From Coriaria nepalensis (taxonomy: Eukaryota > Streptophyta > Magnoliopsida > Cucurbitales > Coriariaceae), in NCBI GenBank assembly GCA_027186245.1, contig CP114481.1:25203501-25267500 (forward strand): a DNA stretch of 64,000 bases, read 5' to 3'. The translations under genes and the position numbers were made by a program. Positions 11,375 through 25,267 of this stretch are shown here, one piece after another; position 1 is the stretch's first letter; every line of letters begins with the position of its first letter. Under the pieces are notes generated by a model that saw nothing but the letters and a program-made list of their open reading frames with translations, did no database searches and was not told the origin of the DNA.

Positions 11375-13779
11375 GACGCAATAATATGATTTTAAGGCTA
11401 AAAAAATACAGAGTGGCCTTCAATAGATCAATTGCAACTTGTGCTTGAAAGTCGTGCCCTAAATGCAAAAAAAGAATTTGTTCGAAGTGCATTCAAACAA
11501 TTTAATGATATGATAAGACTGAATGATATACTTTTGAAAGCTAAAATAATGTATTGTTGTCTTCAATAGATTAATTGGTAGTTATGTAAGGAAATCATGT
11601 TTGAAGGGCGGAAATAGAATTCGTTGAACTTAATTTAGAATGATTTAATGACTGGATGAGACTCAATGACATGACTTTAAGGCTAAACAAATGCATTGTT
11701 GCCTTCAATAGATTAACTGCAGGTTATGCACGAAAGTCATGTTTAAAGGCCGAATTTTATTCGAAGTTATTTAGAATGATTAAATGACTAAAAGAGACGT
11801 AATAATATGACTTTAAGGCTAAAAAAATGCATAGTTGCCTTCAATAGATCAATTGCAACTTATGCATGAACGTCGTGTCCTAAATGCAAAAAAAGAATTT
11901 GTTCCAAGTGCTTTCAAACAATTTAATGATATGAAAAGACTGAATGATATACTTTTTAAGGCTAAAATAATGTATTGTTGTCTTCAATAGATTAATTGGT
12001 AGTTATGTAAGGAAATCATGTTTGAAGGGCGAAAATAGAATTCGTTCAACTTAATTTAGAATGATGTAATGACTGGATGAGACTCAATGACATGACTTTA
12101 AGGCTAAACAAATGCATTGTTGCCTCCAATAGATTAACTGCAAGTTATGCACGAAAGTCATGTTTAAAGGCCGAATTTCGTTCGAGGTAATTTAGAATGA
12201 TTTAATGACTAAAAGAGACGCAATAATATGACTTTAAGGCTAAAAAAATGCATAGTTGCCTTCAATAGATCAATTGCAACTTATGCATGAAAGTCATGTC
12301 TTAAATGCAAAAATAGAATTGGTTCGAAGTGCTTTCAAACAATTTAATGATATGAAAAGACTGAATGAGATACTTTTTAAAGCTAAAATAATGCATTGTT
12401 GTCTTCAATAGATTAATTGGTAGTTATGTAAGAAAATCATGTTTGAAGGGCGAAAATAGAATTCGTTCAACTTAATTTAGAATGATTTAATGACTGGATG
12501 AGACTCAATGACATGAATTTATGGCTAAACAAATGCATTTTTTCCTTCAATAGATTAACTGCAAGTTATGCACAAAAGTCATGTTTAAAGGCCGAATTTC
12601 GTCCGAAGTAATTTACAATGATTTAATGACTAAAAGAGACGCAATAATATGATTTTAAGGCTAAAAAAATACATAGTTGCCTTCAATAGATCAATTGCAA
12701 CTTGTGCATGAAAGTCGTGCCTTAAAAGCAAAAATAGAATTTGTTCGAAGTGCATTGAAACAATTTAATGATATGAAAAGACTGAATGATATACTTTTGA
12801 AAGCTAAAATAATGCATTGTTGTCGTCAATAAATTAATAGCAAGTTATCTAAGAAAATCATGTTTGAAGGGCGAAAATAGAATTCGTTCAACTTAAATTA
12901 TAATGATTTAATGACTGGATCAGACTCAATGACATGACTTTAAGGCTAAACAAATGCATTGTTGCCTTCAATAGATTAACTGCAAGTTATGCACGAAAGT
13001 CATGTTTAAATGCCGAATTTTGTTAAGAGTAATTTACAATAATTTAATGAATAAAACAGACGCAATAATATGACTTTAAGGCTAAAAAAATGCATAGTTG
13101 CCTTCAATACGTCAATTGCAAGTTATGAATGAGAGTCGTTTCTTAAATGCACAAATAGAATTGGTTCGAAGTGCTTTCAAACAATTTAATGATAAGAAAA
13201 GACTGAATGATATACTTTTTAAAGCTAAAATAATGCATTGTTGTCTTCAATAGATTAATTGGTAGTTATGTAAGAAAATCAGGTTTGAAGGGCGAAAATA
13301 GAATTCGTTCAACTTAATTTAGAATGATTTGATGACTGGATGAGACACAATGACATGACTTTAAGGCTAAACAAATGCATTTTTTCCTTCAATAGATTAA
13401 CTGCAAGTTATGCACGAAGGACATGTTTAAAGGCCGAATTTCATTCGAAGTTATTTTGAATGATTTAATGACTAAAAGAGACGTAATAATATGACTTTAA
13501 GGCCAAAAAAATGCATAGTTGCCTTCATTAGATCAATTGGAACTTATGCATGAAAGTCGTGCCTTAAATGCAAAAATGGAATTGGTTCGAAGTGCTTTTA
13601 AACAATTTAATGATATGAAAAGACTGAATGATATACTTTTTAAAGCTAAAATAATGCATTGTTGTCGGCAATAAATTAATTGCTACCTATGTAAGAAAAT
13701 CATGTTTGAAGGGCGGAAATAGAATTCGTTGAACTTAATTTAGAATGATTTAATGACTGTATAAGACTCAATGACATGA

Positions 13780-16700
13780 CTTTAAGGCTGAACAAATGCA
13801 TTGTTGCCTTCAATAGATTAACTGCAAGTTATGCACGAAAGTCATGTTTAAAGGCCGAATTTCGTTCGAAGTAATTTACAATGATTTCATGACTAAAGGA
13901 GACGCAATAATATGATTTTAAGGCTAAAAAAATGGATACTTGCCTTCAATAGATCAATTGCAACTTGTGCGTGAAAGTCGTGCCTTAAATGCAAAAATAG
14001 AATTTGTTCGAAGTGCTTTCAAACAATTTAATGATATGAAAAGATTGAATGATATACTTTTTAAGGCTAAAATAATGTATTGTTGTCTTCAATAGATTAA
14101 TTGGTAGTTATGTAAGGAAATCATGTTTGAAGGGCGAAAATAGAATTCGTTCAACTTAATTTAGAATGATTTTGTGACTGGATGAGACTCAATGACATGA
14201 CTTTAAGGCTAAACAAATGCATTGTTGCCTTCAATAGATTAACTGCAAGTTATGCACGAAAGTCATGTTTAAAGGCCGAATTTCATTCGAAGTTATTTAG
14301 AATGATTTAATGAGTAAAAGAGACGTAATAATATGACTTTAAGGCTGAAAAAATGCATAGTTGCCTTCAATAGATCAATTGCAACTTATGCATGAATGTC
14401 GTGTCCTAAATGCAAAAAAAGAATTTGTTCGAAGTGCTTTCAAACAATTTAATGATATGAAAAGACTGAATGATATACTTTTTAAAGCTAAAATAATGCA
14501 TCGTTGTCTTCAATAGATTAATTGGTAGTTATGTAAGAAAATCAGGTTTGAAGGGCGAAAATAGAATTCGTTCAACTTAATTTAGAATGATTAGATGACT
14601 GGATGCGACACAATGACATGACTTTAAGGCTAAACAAATGCATTTTTTCCTTCAATAGATTAACTGCAAGTTATGCACGAAAGTCATGTTTAAAGGCCGA
14701 ATTTCGTTCGAAGTAATTTACAATGATTTAATGACTAAAAGAGACGTAATAATATGACTTTAAGGCTAAAAAAATGCATAGTTGCCTTCATTAGATCAAT
14801 TGCAACTTATGCATGAAAGTCGTGCCTTAAATGCAAAAATAGAATTGGTTCGAAGTGCTTTCAAACAATTTAATGATATGAAAAGACTGAATGATATACT
14901 TTTTAAAGTTAAAATAATGCATTGTTGTCTTCAATAGATTAATTGCTACCTATGTAAGAAAATCAGGTTTGAAGGGCGGAAATAGAATTCGTTGAACTTA
15001 ATTTAGAATGATTTAATGACTGGATGAGACTCAATGACATGACTTTAAGGCTAAACAAATGCATTGTTGCCTTCAATAGATTAACTCAAAGTTATGCACG
15101 AAAGTCATGTTTAAAGGCCGAATTTCGTTCGAACTAATTTACAATGATTTAATGACTAAAAGAGACGCAATAATATGAATTTAAGGCTACAAAAATTAAT
15201 AGTTGCCTTCAATAGATCAATTGCAGCTTATGCATGAAAGTCGTGCCTTAAATGCAAAAATAGAATTGGTTCGAAGTGCTTTTAAACAATTTAATGATAT
15301 TAAAAGACTGAATGATATACTTTTTAAAGCTAAAATAATGCATTGTTGTCGTCAATAAATTAATTGCTACCTATGTAAGAAAATAATGTTTGAAGGGCGG
15401 AAATAGAATTCGTTGAACTTAATTTAGAATGATTTAATGACTGTATAAGACTCAATGACATGACTTTAAGGCTAAACAAATGCATTGCTGCCTTCAATAG
15501 ATTAACTGCAAGTTATGCACGAAAGTCATGTTTAAAGGCCGAATTTCGTTCGAAGTAATTTACAATGATTTAATGACTAAAAGAGAAGCAATAATATAAT
15601 TTTAAGGCCAAAAAAATACATAGTTGCCTTCAATAGATCAATTGCAACTTGTGCATGAAAGTCGTGCCTTAAATGCAAAAATAGAATTTGTTCGAAGTGC
15701 ATTGAAACAATTTAATGATATGAAAAGACTGAATGATATACTTTTGAAAGCTAAAATAATGCATTGTTGTCGTCAATAAATTAATAGCAAGTTATGTAAG
15801 AAAATCATGTTTGAAGGGCGAAAATAGAATTCGTTCAACTTAATTTATAATGATTTAATGACTGGATCAGACTCAATGACATGACTTTAAGGCTAAACAA
15901 ATGCATTGTTGCCTTCAATAGATTAACTGCAAGTTATGCACGAAAGTCATGTTTAAAGGCCGAATTTCATTCGAAGTTATTTAGAATGATTTAATGACTA
16001 AAAGAGACGTAATAATATGACTTTAAGGCTAAAAAAATGCATAGTTGCCTTCAATACGTCAATTGCAAGTTATGAATGAAAGTCGTTTCTTAAATGCACA
16101 AATAGAATTGGTTCGAAGTGCTTTCAAACAATTTAATGATAAGAAAAGACAGAATGATATTCTTTTTAAGGCTAAAATAATGCATTGTTGTCTTCAATAG
16201 ATTAATTGCTAGTTATGTAAGAAAATCATGTTTGAAGGGCGAAAATAGAATTCGTTCAACTTAATTTAGAAAGATTTAATGACTGGATGAGACTCAATGA
16301 CATGACTTTAAGGCTAAACAAATGCATTGTTGCCTTCAATAGATTAACTGCAAGTTATGCCCGAAAGTCATGTTTAAAGGCCGAATTTCATTCGAAGTTA
16401 TTTAGAATGGTTTAATGACTAAAAGAGACGTAATAATATGACTTTAAGGCTAAAAAAATGCATAGTTGCCTTCAATACGTCAATTGCAAGTTACGAATGA
16501 AAGTCGTTTCTTAAATGCACAAATAGAATTGGTTCGAAGTGCTTTCAAACAATTTAATGATAAGAAAAGACAGAATGATATTCTTTTTAAGGCTAAAATA
16601 ATGCATTGTTGTCTTCAATAGATTAATTGCTAGTCATGTAAGAAAATCATGTTTGAAGGGCGGAAATAGAATTCGTTCAACTTAATTTAGAAAGATTTAA

Positions 16701-17200
16701 TGACTGGATGAGACTCAATGACATGACTTTAAGGCTAAACAAATGCATTGTTGCCTTCAATAGATTAACTGAAAGTTATGCACGAAAGTCATGTTTAAAG
16801 GCCGAATTTGATTCGAAGTTATTTAGAATGATTTAATGACTAAAAGAGACGTAATAATATGACTTTAAGGCTAAAAAAATGCATAGTTGCCTTCATTAGA
16901 TCAATTGCAACTTATGCATGAAAGTCGTGCCTTAAATGCAAAAATAGAATTGGTTCGAAGTGCTTTTAAACAATTTAATGATATGAAAAGATTGAATGAT
17001 ATACTTTTTAAAGCTAAAATAATGCATTGTTGTCGTCAATAAATTAATTGCTACCTATGTAAGAAAATCATGTTTGAAGGGCGGAAATAGAATTCGTTGA
17101 ACTTAATTTAGAATGATTTAATGACTGGATGAGACTCAATGACATGACTTTAAGGCTAAACAAATGCATTGTTGCCTTCAATAGATTAACTGCAAGTTAT
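13780..17200 (+). repeat. Block repeated 17261 bp downstream (31041-34461)
   Basis: Units 33-40 run U, V, Y, W, Z, X, X, Y and have the same order and diagnostic bases as units 74-81. Anchors 17261 bp apart (41 units) include GGCTGAACAAATGC, GATTTCATGACTAAAGG, ATGGATACTTGCC and TTGTGCGTGAAAG. The copy here carries more private changes, for example GATTTTGTGACTGG, GCATCGTTGTC, GGATGCGACAC and GGCTACAAAAATTAATAG. It therefore looks like the older relative and a possible source of the higher-order repeats to its right. Confidence 0.75.
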
Positions 17201-19373
17201 GCACGAAAGTCATGTTTAAAGGCCGAATTTCGTTCGAAGTAATTTACAATGATTTAATCACTAAAAGAGACGTAATAATATGACTTTAAGGCTAAAAAAA
17301 TGCATAGTTGCCTTCAATAGATCAATTGCAGCTTATGCATGAAAGTCGTGCCTTAAATGCAAAAATAGAATTGGTTCGAAGTGCTTTTAAACAATTTAAT
17401 GATATTAAAAGACTGAATGATATACTTTTTAAAGCTAAAATAATGCATTGTTGTCGTCAATAAATTAATTGCTACCTATGTAAGAAAATAATGTTTGAAC
17501 GGCGGAAATAGAATTCGTTGAACTTAATTTAGAATGATTTAATGACTGTATAAGACTCAATGACATGACTTTAAGGCTAAACAAATGCATTGCTGCCTTC
17601 AATAGATTAACTGCAAGTTATGCACGAAAGTCATGTTTAAAGGCCGAATTTCGTTCGAAGTAATTTACAATGATTTAATGACTAAAAGAGACGCAATAAT
17701 ATAATTTTAAGGCTAAAAAAATACATAGTTGCCTTCAATAGATCAATTGCAACTTGTGCATGAAAGTCGTGCCTTAAATGCAAAAATAGAATTTGTTCGA
17801 AGTGCATTGAAACAATTTAATGATATGAAAAGACTGAATGATATACTTTTGAAAGCTAAAATAATGCATTGTTGTCGTCAATAAATTAATAGCAAGTTAT
17901 GTAAGAAAATCATGTTTGAAGGGCGAAAATAGAATTCGTTCAACTTAATTTATAATGATTTAATGACTGGATCAGACTCAATGACATGACTTTAAGGCTA
18001 AACAAATGCATTGTTGCCTTCAATAGATTAACTGCAAGTTATGCACGAAAGTCATGTTTAAAGGCCGAATTTCATTCGAAGTTATTTAGAATGATTTAAT
18101 GACTAAAAGAGACGTAATAATATGACTTTAAGGCTAAAAAAATGCATAGTTGCCTTCAATACGTCAATTGCAAGTTATGAATGAAAGTCGTTTCTTAAAT
18201 GCACAAATAGAATTGGTTCGAAGTGCTTTCAAACAATTTAATTATAAGAAAAGACAGAATGATATTCTTTTTAAGGCTAAAATAATGCATTGTTGTCTTC
18301 AATAGATTAATTGCTAGTTATGTAAGAAAATCATGTTTGAAGGGCGAAAATAGAATTCGTTCAACTTAATTTAGAAAGATTTAATGACTGGATGAGACTC
18401 AATGACATGACTTTAAGGCTAAACAAATGCATTGTTGCCTTCAATAGATTAACTGCAAGTTATGCCCGAAAGTCATGTTTAAAGGCCGAATTTCATTCGA
18501 AGTTATTTAGAATGGTTTAATGACTAAAAGAGACGTAATAATATGACTTTAAGGCTAAAAAAATGCATAGTTGCCTTCAATACGTCAATTGCAAGTTACG
18601 AATGAAAGTCGTTTCTTAAATGCACAAATAGAATTGGTTCGAAGTGCTTTCAAACAATTTAATGATAAGAAAAGACAGAATGATATTCTTTTTAAGGCTA
18701 AAATAATGCATTGTTGTCTTCAATAGATTAATTGCTAGTTATGTAAGAAAATCATGTTTGAAGGGCGGAAATAGAATTCGTTCAACTTAATTTAGAAAGA
18801 TTTAATGACTGGATGAGACTCAATGACATGACTTTAAGGCTAAACAAATGCATTGTTGCCTTCAATAGATTAACTGAAAGTTATGCACGAAAGTCATGTT
18901 TAAAGGCCGAATTTGATTCGAAGTTATTTAGAATGATTTAATGACTAAAAGAGACGTAATAATATGACTTTAAGGCTAAAAAAATGCATAGTTGCCTTCA
19001 TTAGATCAATTGCAACTTATGCATGAAAGTCGTGCCTTAAATGCAAAAATAGAATTGGTTCGAAGTGCTTTTAAACAATTTAATGATATGAAAAGATTGA
19101 ATGATATACTTTTTAAAGCTAAAATAATGCATTGTTGTCGTCAATAAATTAATTGCTACCTATGTAAGAAAATCATGTTTGAAGGGCGGAAATAGAATTC
19201 GTTGAACTTAATTTAGAATGATTTAATGACTGGATGAGACTCAATGACATGACTTTAAGGCTAAACAAATGCATTGTTGCCTTCAATAGATTAACTGCAA
19301 GTTATGCACGAAAGTCATGTTTAAAGGCCGAATTTCGTTCGAAGTAATTTACAATGATTTAATGACTAAAAGA
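15205..19373 (+). repeat. Five-unit higher-order repeat, 2105 bp, two copies
   Basis: Units 36-40 and 41-45 have the order W, Z, X, X, Y twice. The W anchor TTGCAGCTTATGC starts at 15221 and 17326, exactly 2105 bp apart. Each copy also has the second X with AAGTTACGAATG and a Y with GCTTTTAAAC and AGATTGAATG. Differences seen by eye are few: GGCCAAAA versus GGCTAAAA in Z, TTTAATGATAAG versus TTTAATTATAAG in the first X, and CTAGTCATG versus CTAGTTATG in the second X. Confidence 0.88.
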
Positions 19374-22300
19374 GACGTAATAATATGACTTTAAGGCTAA
19401 AAAAATGCATAGTTGCCTTCATTAGATCAATTGCAACTTATGCATGAAAGTCGTGCCTGAAATGCAAAAATAGAATTGGTTCGAAGTGCTTTCAAACAAT
19501 TTAATGATATGAAAAGACTGAATGATATACTTTTTAAAGCTAAAATAATGCATTGTTGTCGTCAATAAATTAATTGCTACCTATGTAAGAAAATAATGTT
19601 TGAAGGGCGGAAATAGAATTCGTTGAACTTAATTTAGAATGATTTAATGACTGTATAAGACTCAATGACATGACTTTAAGGCTAAACAAATGCATTGCTG
19701 CCTTCAATAGATTAACTGCAAGTTATGCACGAAAGTCATGTTTAAAGGCCGAATTTCGTTCGAAGTAATTTACAATGATTTAATGACTAAAAGAGACGCA
19801 ATAATATAATTTTAAGGCTAAAAAAATACATAGTTGCCTTCAATAGATCAATTGCAACTTGTGCATGAAAGTCGTGCCTTAAATGCAAAAATAGAATTTG
19901 TTCGAAGTGCATTGAAACAATTTAATGATATGAAAAGACTGAATGTTATACTTTTGAAAGCTAAAATAATGCATTGTTGTCGTCAATAAATTAATAGCAA
20001 GTTATGTAAGAAAATCATGTTTGAAGGGCGAAAATAGAATTCGTTCAACTTAATTTAGAAAGATTTAGTGACTGGATGAGACTCAATGACATGACTTTAA
20101 GGCTAAACAAATGCATTGTTGCCTTCAATAGATTAACTGCAAGTTATGCACGAAAGTCATGTTTAAAGGCCGAATTTCATTCGAAGTTATTTAGAATGAT
20201 TTAATGAGTAAAAGAGACGTAATAATATGACTTTAAGGCTGAAAAAATGCATAGTTGCCTTCAATAGATCAATTGCAACTTATGCATGAACGTCGTGTCC
20301 TAAATGCAAAAAAAGAATTTGTTCGAAGTGCTTTCAAACAATTTAATGATATGAAAAGACTGAATGATATACTTTTTAAAGCTAAAATAATGCATTGTTG
20401 TCTTCAATAGATTAATTGGTAGTTATGTAAGAAAATCAGGTTTGAAGGGCGAAAATAGAATTCGTTCAACTTAATTTAGAATGATTTGATGACTGGATGA
20501 GACACAATGACATGACTTTAAGGCTAAACAAATGCATTTTTTCCTTCAATAGATTAATTGCAAGTTATGCACGAAAGTCATGTTTAAAGGCCGAATTTCG
20601 TTCGAAGTAATTTACAATGATTTAATGACTAAAAGAGACGTAATAATATGACTTTAAGGCTAAAAAAATGCATAGTTGCCTTCATTAGATCAATTGCAAC
20701 TTATGCATGAAAGTCGTGCCTTAAATGCAAAAATAGAATTGGTTCGAAGTGCTTTCAAACAATTTAATGATATGAAAAGACTGAATGATATACTTTTTAA
20801 AGCTAAAATAATGCATTGTTGTCTTCAATAGATTAATTGCTACCTATGTAAGAAAATCAGGTTTGAAGGGCGGAAATAGAATTCGTTGAACTTAATTTAG
20901 AATGATTTAATGACTGGATGAGACTCAATGACATGACTTTAAGGCTAAACAAATGCATTGTTGCCTTCAATAGATTAACTCAAAGTTATGCACGAAAGTC
21001 ATGTTTAAAGGCCGAATTTCGTTCGAAGTAATTTACAATGATTTAATGACTAAAAGAGACGCAATAATATGATTTTAAGGCTAAAAAAATACATAGTTGC
21101 CTTCAATAGATCAATTGCAGCTTATGCATGAAAGTCGTGCCTTAAATGCAAAAATAGAATTGGTTCGAAGTGCTTTTAAACAATTTAATGATATTAAAAG
21201 ACTGAATGATATACTTTTTAAAGCTAAAATAATGCATTGTTGTCGTCAATAAATTAATTGCTACCTATGTAAGAAAATAATGTTTGAACGGCGGAAATAG
21301 AATTCGTTGAACTTAATTTAGAATGATTTAATGACTGTATAAGACTCAATGACATGACTTTAAGGCTAAACAAATGCATTGCTGCCTTCAATAGATTAAC
21401 TGCAAGTTATGCACGAAAGTCATGTTTAAAGGCCGAATTTCGTTCGAAGTAATTTACAATGATTTAATGACTAAAAGAGACGCAATAATATAATTTTAAG
21501 GCTAAAAAAATACATAGTTGCCTTCAATAGATCAATTGCAACTTGTGCATGAAAGTCGTGCCTTAAATGCAAAAATAGAATTTGTTCGAAGTGCATTGAA
21601 ACAATTTAATGATATGAAAAGACTGAATGATATACTTTTGAAAGCTAAAATAATGCATTGTTGTCGTCAATAAATTAATAGCAAGTTATGTAAGAAAATC
21701 ATGTTTGAAGGGCGAAAATAGAATTCGTTCAACTTAATTTATAATGATTTAATGACTGGATCAGACTCAATGACATGACTTTAAGGCTAAACAAATGCAT
21801 TGTTGCCTTCAATAGATTAACTGCAAGTTATGCACGAAAGTCATGTTTAAAGGCCGAATTTCATTCGAAGTTATTTAGAATGATTTAATGACTAAAAGAG
21901 ACGTAATAATATGACTTTAAGGCTAAAAAAATGCATAGTTGCCTTCAATACGTCAATTGCAAGTTATGAATGAAAGTCGTTTCTTAAATGCACAAATAGA
22001 ATTGGTTCGAAGTGCTTTCAAACAATTTAATTATAAGAAAAGACAGAATGATATTCTTTTTAAGGCTAAAATAATGCATTGTTGTCTTCAATAGATTAAT
22101 TGCTAGTTATGTAAGAAAATCATGTTTGAAGGGCGGAAATAGAATTCGTTCAACTTAATTTAGAAAGATTTAATGACTGGATGAGACTCAATGACATGAC
22201 TTTAAGGCTAAACAAATGCATTGTTGCCTTCAATAGATTAACTGAAAGTTATGCACGAAAGTCATGTTTAAAGGCCGAATTTGATTCGAAGTTATTTAGA

Positions 22301-24425
22301 ATGATTTAATGACTAAAAGAGACGTAATAATATGACTTTAAGGCTAAAAAAATGCATAGTTGCCTTCATTAGATCAATTGCAACTTATGCATGAAAGTCG
22401 TGCCTTAAATGCAAAAATAGAATTGGTTCGAAGTGCTTTTAAACAATTTAATGATATGAAAAGATTGAATGATATACTTTTTAAAGCTAAAATAATGCAT
22501 TGTTGTCGTCAATAAATTAATTGCTACCTATGTAAGAAAATCATGTTTGAAGGGCGGAAATAGAATTCGTTGAACTTAATTTAGAATGATTTAATGACTG
22601 GATGAGACTCAATGACATGACTTTAAGGCTAAACAAATGCATTGTTGCCTTCAATAGATTAACTGCAAGTTATGCACGAAAGTCATGTTTAAAGGCCGAA
22701 TTTCGTTCGAAGTAATTTACAATGATTTAATGACTAAAAGAGACGTAATAATATGACTTTAAGGCTAAAAAAATGCATAGTTGCCTTCATTAGATCAATT
22801 GCAACTTATGCATGAAAGTCGTGCCTGAAATGCAAAAATAGAATTGGTTCGAAGTGCTTTCAAACAATTTAATGATATGAAAAGACTGAATGATATACTT
22901 TTTAAAGCTAAAATAATGCATTGTTGTCGTCAATAAATTAATTGCTACCTATGTAAGAAAATAATGTTTGAAGGGCGGAAATAGAATTCGTTGAACTTAA
23001 TTTAGAATGATTTAATGACTGTATAAGACTCAATGACATGACTTTAAGGCTAAACAAATGCATTGCTGCCTTCAATAGATTAACTGCAAGTTATGCACGA
23101 AAGTCATGTTTAAAGGCCGAATTTCGTTCGAAGTAATTTACAATGATTTAATGACTAAAAGAGACGCAATAATATAATTTTAAGGCTAAAAAAATACATA
23201 GTTGCCTTCAATAGATCAATTGCAACTTGTGCATGAAAGTCGTGCCTTAAATGCAAAAATAGAATTTGTTCGAAGTGCATTGAAACAATTTAATGATATG
23301 AAAAGACTGAATGATATACTTTTGAAAGCTAAAATAATGCATTGTTGTCGTCAATAAATTAATAGCAAGTTATGTAAGAAAATCATGTTTGAAGGGCGAA
23401 AATAGAATTCGTTCAACTTAATTTAGAATGATTTAGTGACTGGATGAGACTCAATGACATGACTTTAAGGCTAAACAAATGCATTGTTGCCTTCAATAGA
23501 TTAACTGCAAGTTATGCACGAAAGTCATGTTTAAAGGCCGAATTTCATTCGAAGTTATTTAGAATGATTTAATGAGTAAAAGAGACGTAATAATATGACT
23601 TTAAGGCTGAAAAAATGCATAGTTGCCTTCAATAGATCAATTGCAACTTATGCATGAACGTCGTGTCCTAAATGCAAAAAAAGAATTTGTTCGAAGTGCT
23701 TTCAAACAATTTAATGATATGAAAAGACTGAATGATATACTTTTTAAAGCTAAAATAATGCATTGTTGTCTTCAATAGATTAATTGGTAGTTATGTAAGA
23801 AAATCAGGTTTGAAGGGCGAAAATAGAATTCGTTCAACTTAATTTAGAATGATTTGATGACTGGATGAGACACAATGACATGACTTTAAGGCTAAACAAA
23901 TGCATTTTTTCCTTCAATAGATTAACTGCAAGTTATGCACGAAAGTCATGTTTAAAGGCCGAATTTCGTTCGAAGTAATTTACAATGATTTAATGACTAA
24001 AAGAGACGTAATAATATGACTTTAAGGCTAAAAAAATGCATAGTTGCCTTCATTAGATCAATTGCAACTTATGCATGAAAGTCGTGCCTTAAATGCAAAA
24101 ATAGAATTGGTTCGAAGTGCTTTCAAACAATTTAATGATATGAAAAGACTGAATGATATACTTTTTAAAGCTAAAATAATGCATTGTTGTCTTCAATAGA
24201 TTAATTGCTACCTATGTAAGAAAATCAGGTTTGAAGGGCGGAAATAGAATTCGTTGAACTTAATTTAGAATGATTTAATGACTGGATGAGACTCAATGAC
24301 ATGACTTTAAGGCTAAACAAATGCATTGTTGCCTTCAATAGATTAACTCAAAGTTATGCACGAAAGTCATGTTTAAAGGCCGAATTTCGTTCGAAGTAAT
24401 TTACAATGATTTAATGACTAAAAGA
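17269..24425 (+). repeat. Nine-unit repeat followed by its eight-unit derivative
   Basis: Units 41-49 (17269-21057, 3789 bp) run W, Z, X, X, Y, Y, Z, V, Y. Units 50-57 (21058-24425, 3368 bp) run W, Z, X, Y, Y, Z, V, Y, the same order with one X fewer. The W anchor lies at 17326, 21115 and 24483, spacings of exactly 9 and 8 units. The GTGCCTGAAATGC anchor lies 3368 bp apart (CCTGA at 19456 and 22824). A third round starts at 24426 but switches inside the Z unit at 24847 (at about 25080, GGGCGGAAATAG and AGAAAGATT) into the next array. Confidence 0.87.
22035..22135 (+). other. Crossover junction that deleted one 421-bp unit
   Basis: Unit 52 (21900-22320) is a recombinant of units 43 and 44. 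Its left part has AAGTTATGAATG and TTTAATTATAAG as in unit 43. Its right part has GGGCGGAAATAG, AACTGAAAGTT and TTTGATTCGAAG as in unit 44, where unit 43 has GGGCGAAAATAG, AACTGCAAGTT and TTTCATTCGAAG. The switch lies between the last 43-type base (about 22031) and the first 44-type base (about 22134), an interval of about 100 bp in which the parents are identical. Confidence 0.82.
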
Positions 24426-25267
24426 GACGCAATAATATGATTTTAAGGCTAAAAAAATACATAGTTGCCTTCAATAGATCAATTGCAGCTTATGCATGAA
24501 AGTCGTGCCTTAAATGCAAAAATAGAATTGGTTCGAAGTGCTTTTAAACAATTTAATGATATTAAAAGACTGAATGATATACTTTTTAAAGCTAAAATAA
24601 TGCATTGTTGTCGTCAATAAATTAATTGCTACCTATGTAAGAAAATAATGTTTGAACGGCGGAAATAGAATTCGTTGAACTTAATTTAGAATGATTTAAT
24701 GACTGTATAAGACTCAATAACATGACTTTAAGGCTAAACAAATGCATTGCTGCCTTCAATAGATTAACTGCAAGTTATGCACGAAAGTCATGTTTAAAGG
24801 CCGAATTTCGTTCGAAGTAATTTACAATGATTTAATGACTAAAAGAGACGCAATAATATAATTTTAAGGCTAAAAAAATACATAGTTGCCTTCAATAGAT
24901 CAATTGCAACTTGTGCATGAAAGTCGTGCCTTAAATGCAAAAATAGAATTTGTTCGAAGTGCATTGAAACAATTTAATGATATGAAAAGACTGAATGATA
25001 TACTTTTGAAAGCTAAAATAATGCATTGTTGTCGTCAATAAATTAATAGCAAGTTATGTAAGAAAATCATGTTTGAAGGGCGGAAATAGAATTCGTTCAA
25101 CTTAATTTAGAAAGATTTAATGACTGGATGAGACTCAATGACATGACTTTAAGGCTAAACAAATGCATTGTTGCCTTCAATAGATTAACTGAAAGTTATG
25201 CACGAAAGTCATGTTTAAAGGCCGAATTTCATTCGAAGTTATTTAGAATGATTTAATGACTAAAAGA

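Larger units (their letters stand above)
1..13780 (+). repeat. Heterogeneous left domain (units 0 to about 32)
   Basis: Thirty-odd 421-bp units with many private substitutions and no regular higher-order period. Neighbouring units combine diagnostic bases from different families. Local similarities occur at offsets of 842, 2105, 4631 and 5053 bp, all multiples of 421 (5053 is 12 units plus the single T inserted at 7544-7547). Types common here and rare in the middle include CATTAAAGGCGTG copies (for example 3867, 7234, 8920), GCACAGTTGCC copies (2567, 4249, 5934, 8460) and C subunits with GGTTCAAACCGATTT (6285, 6706, 9652, 10497). No other feature type is seen. Confidence 0.85.
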
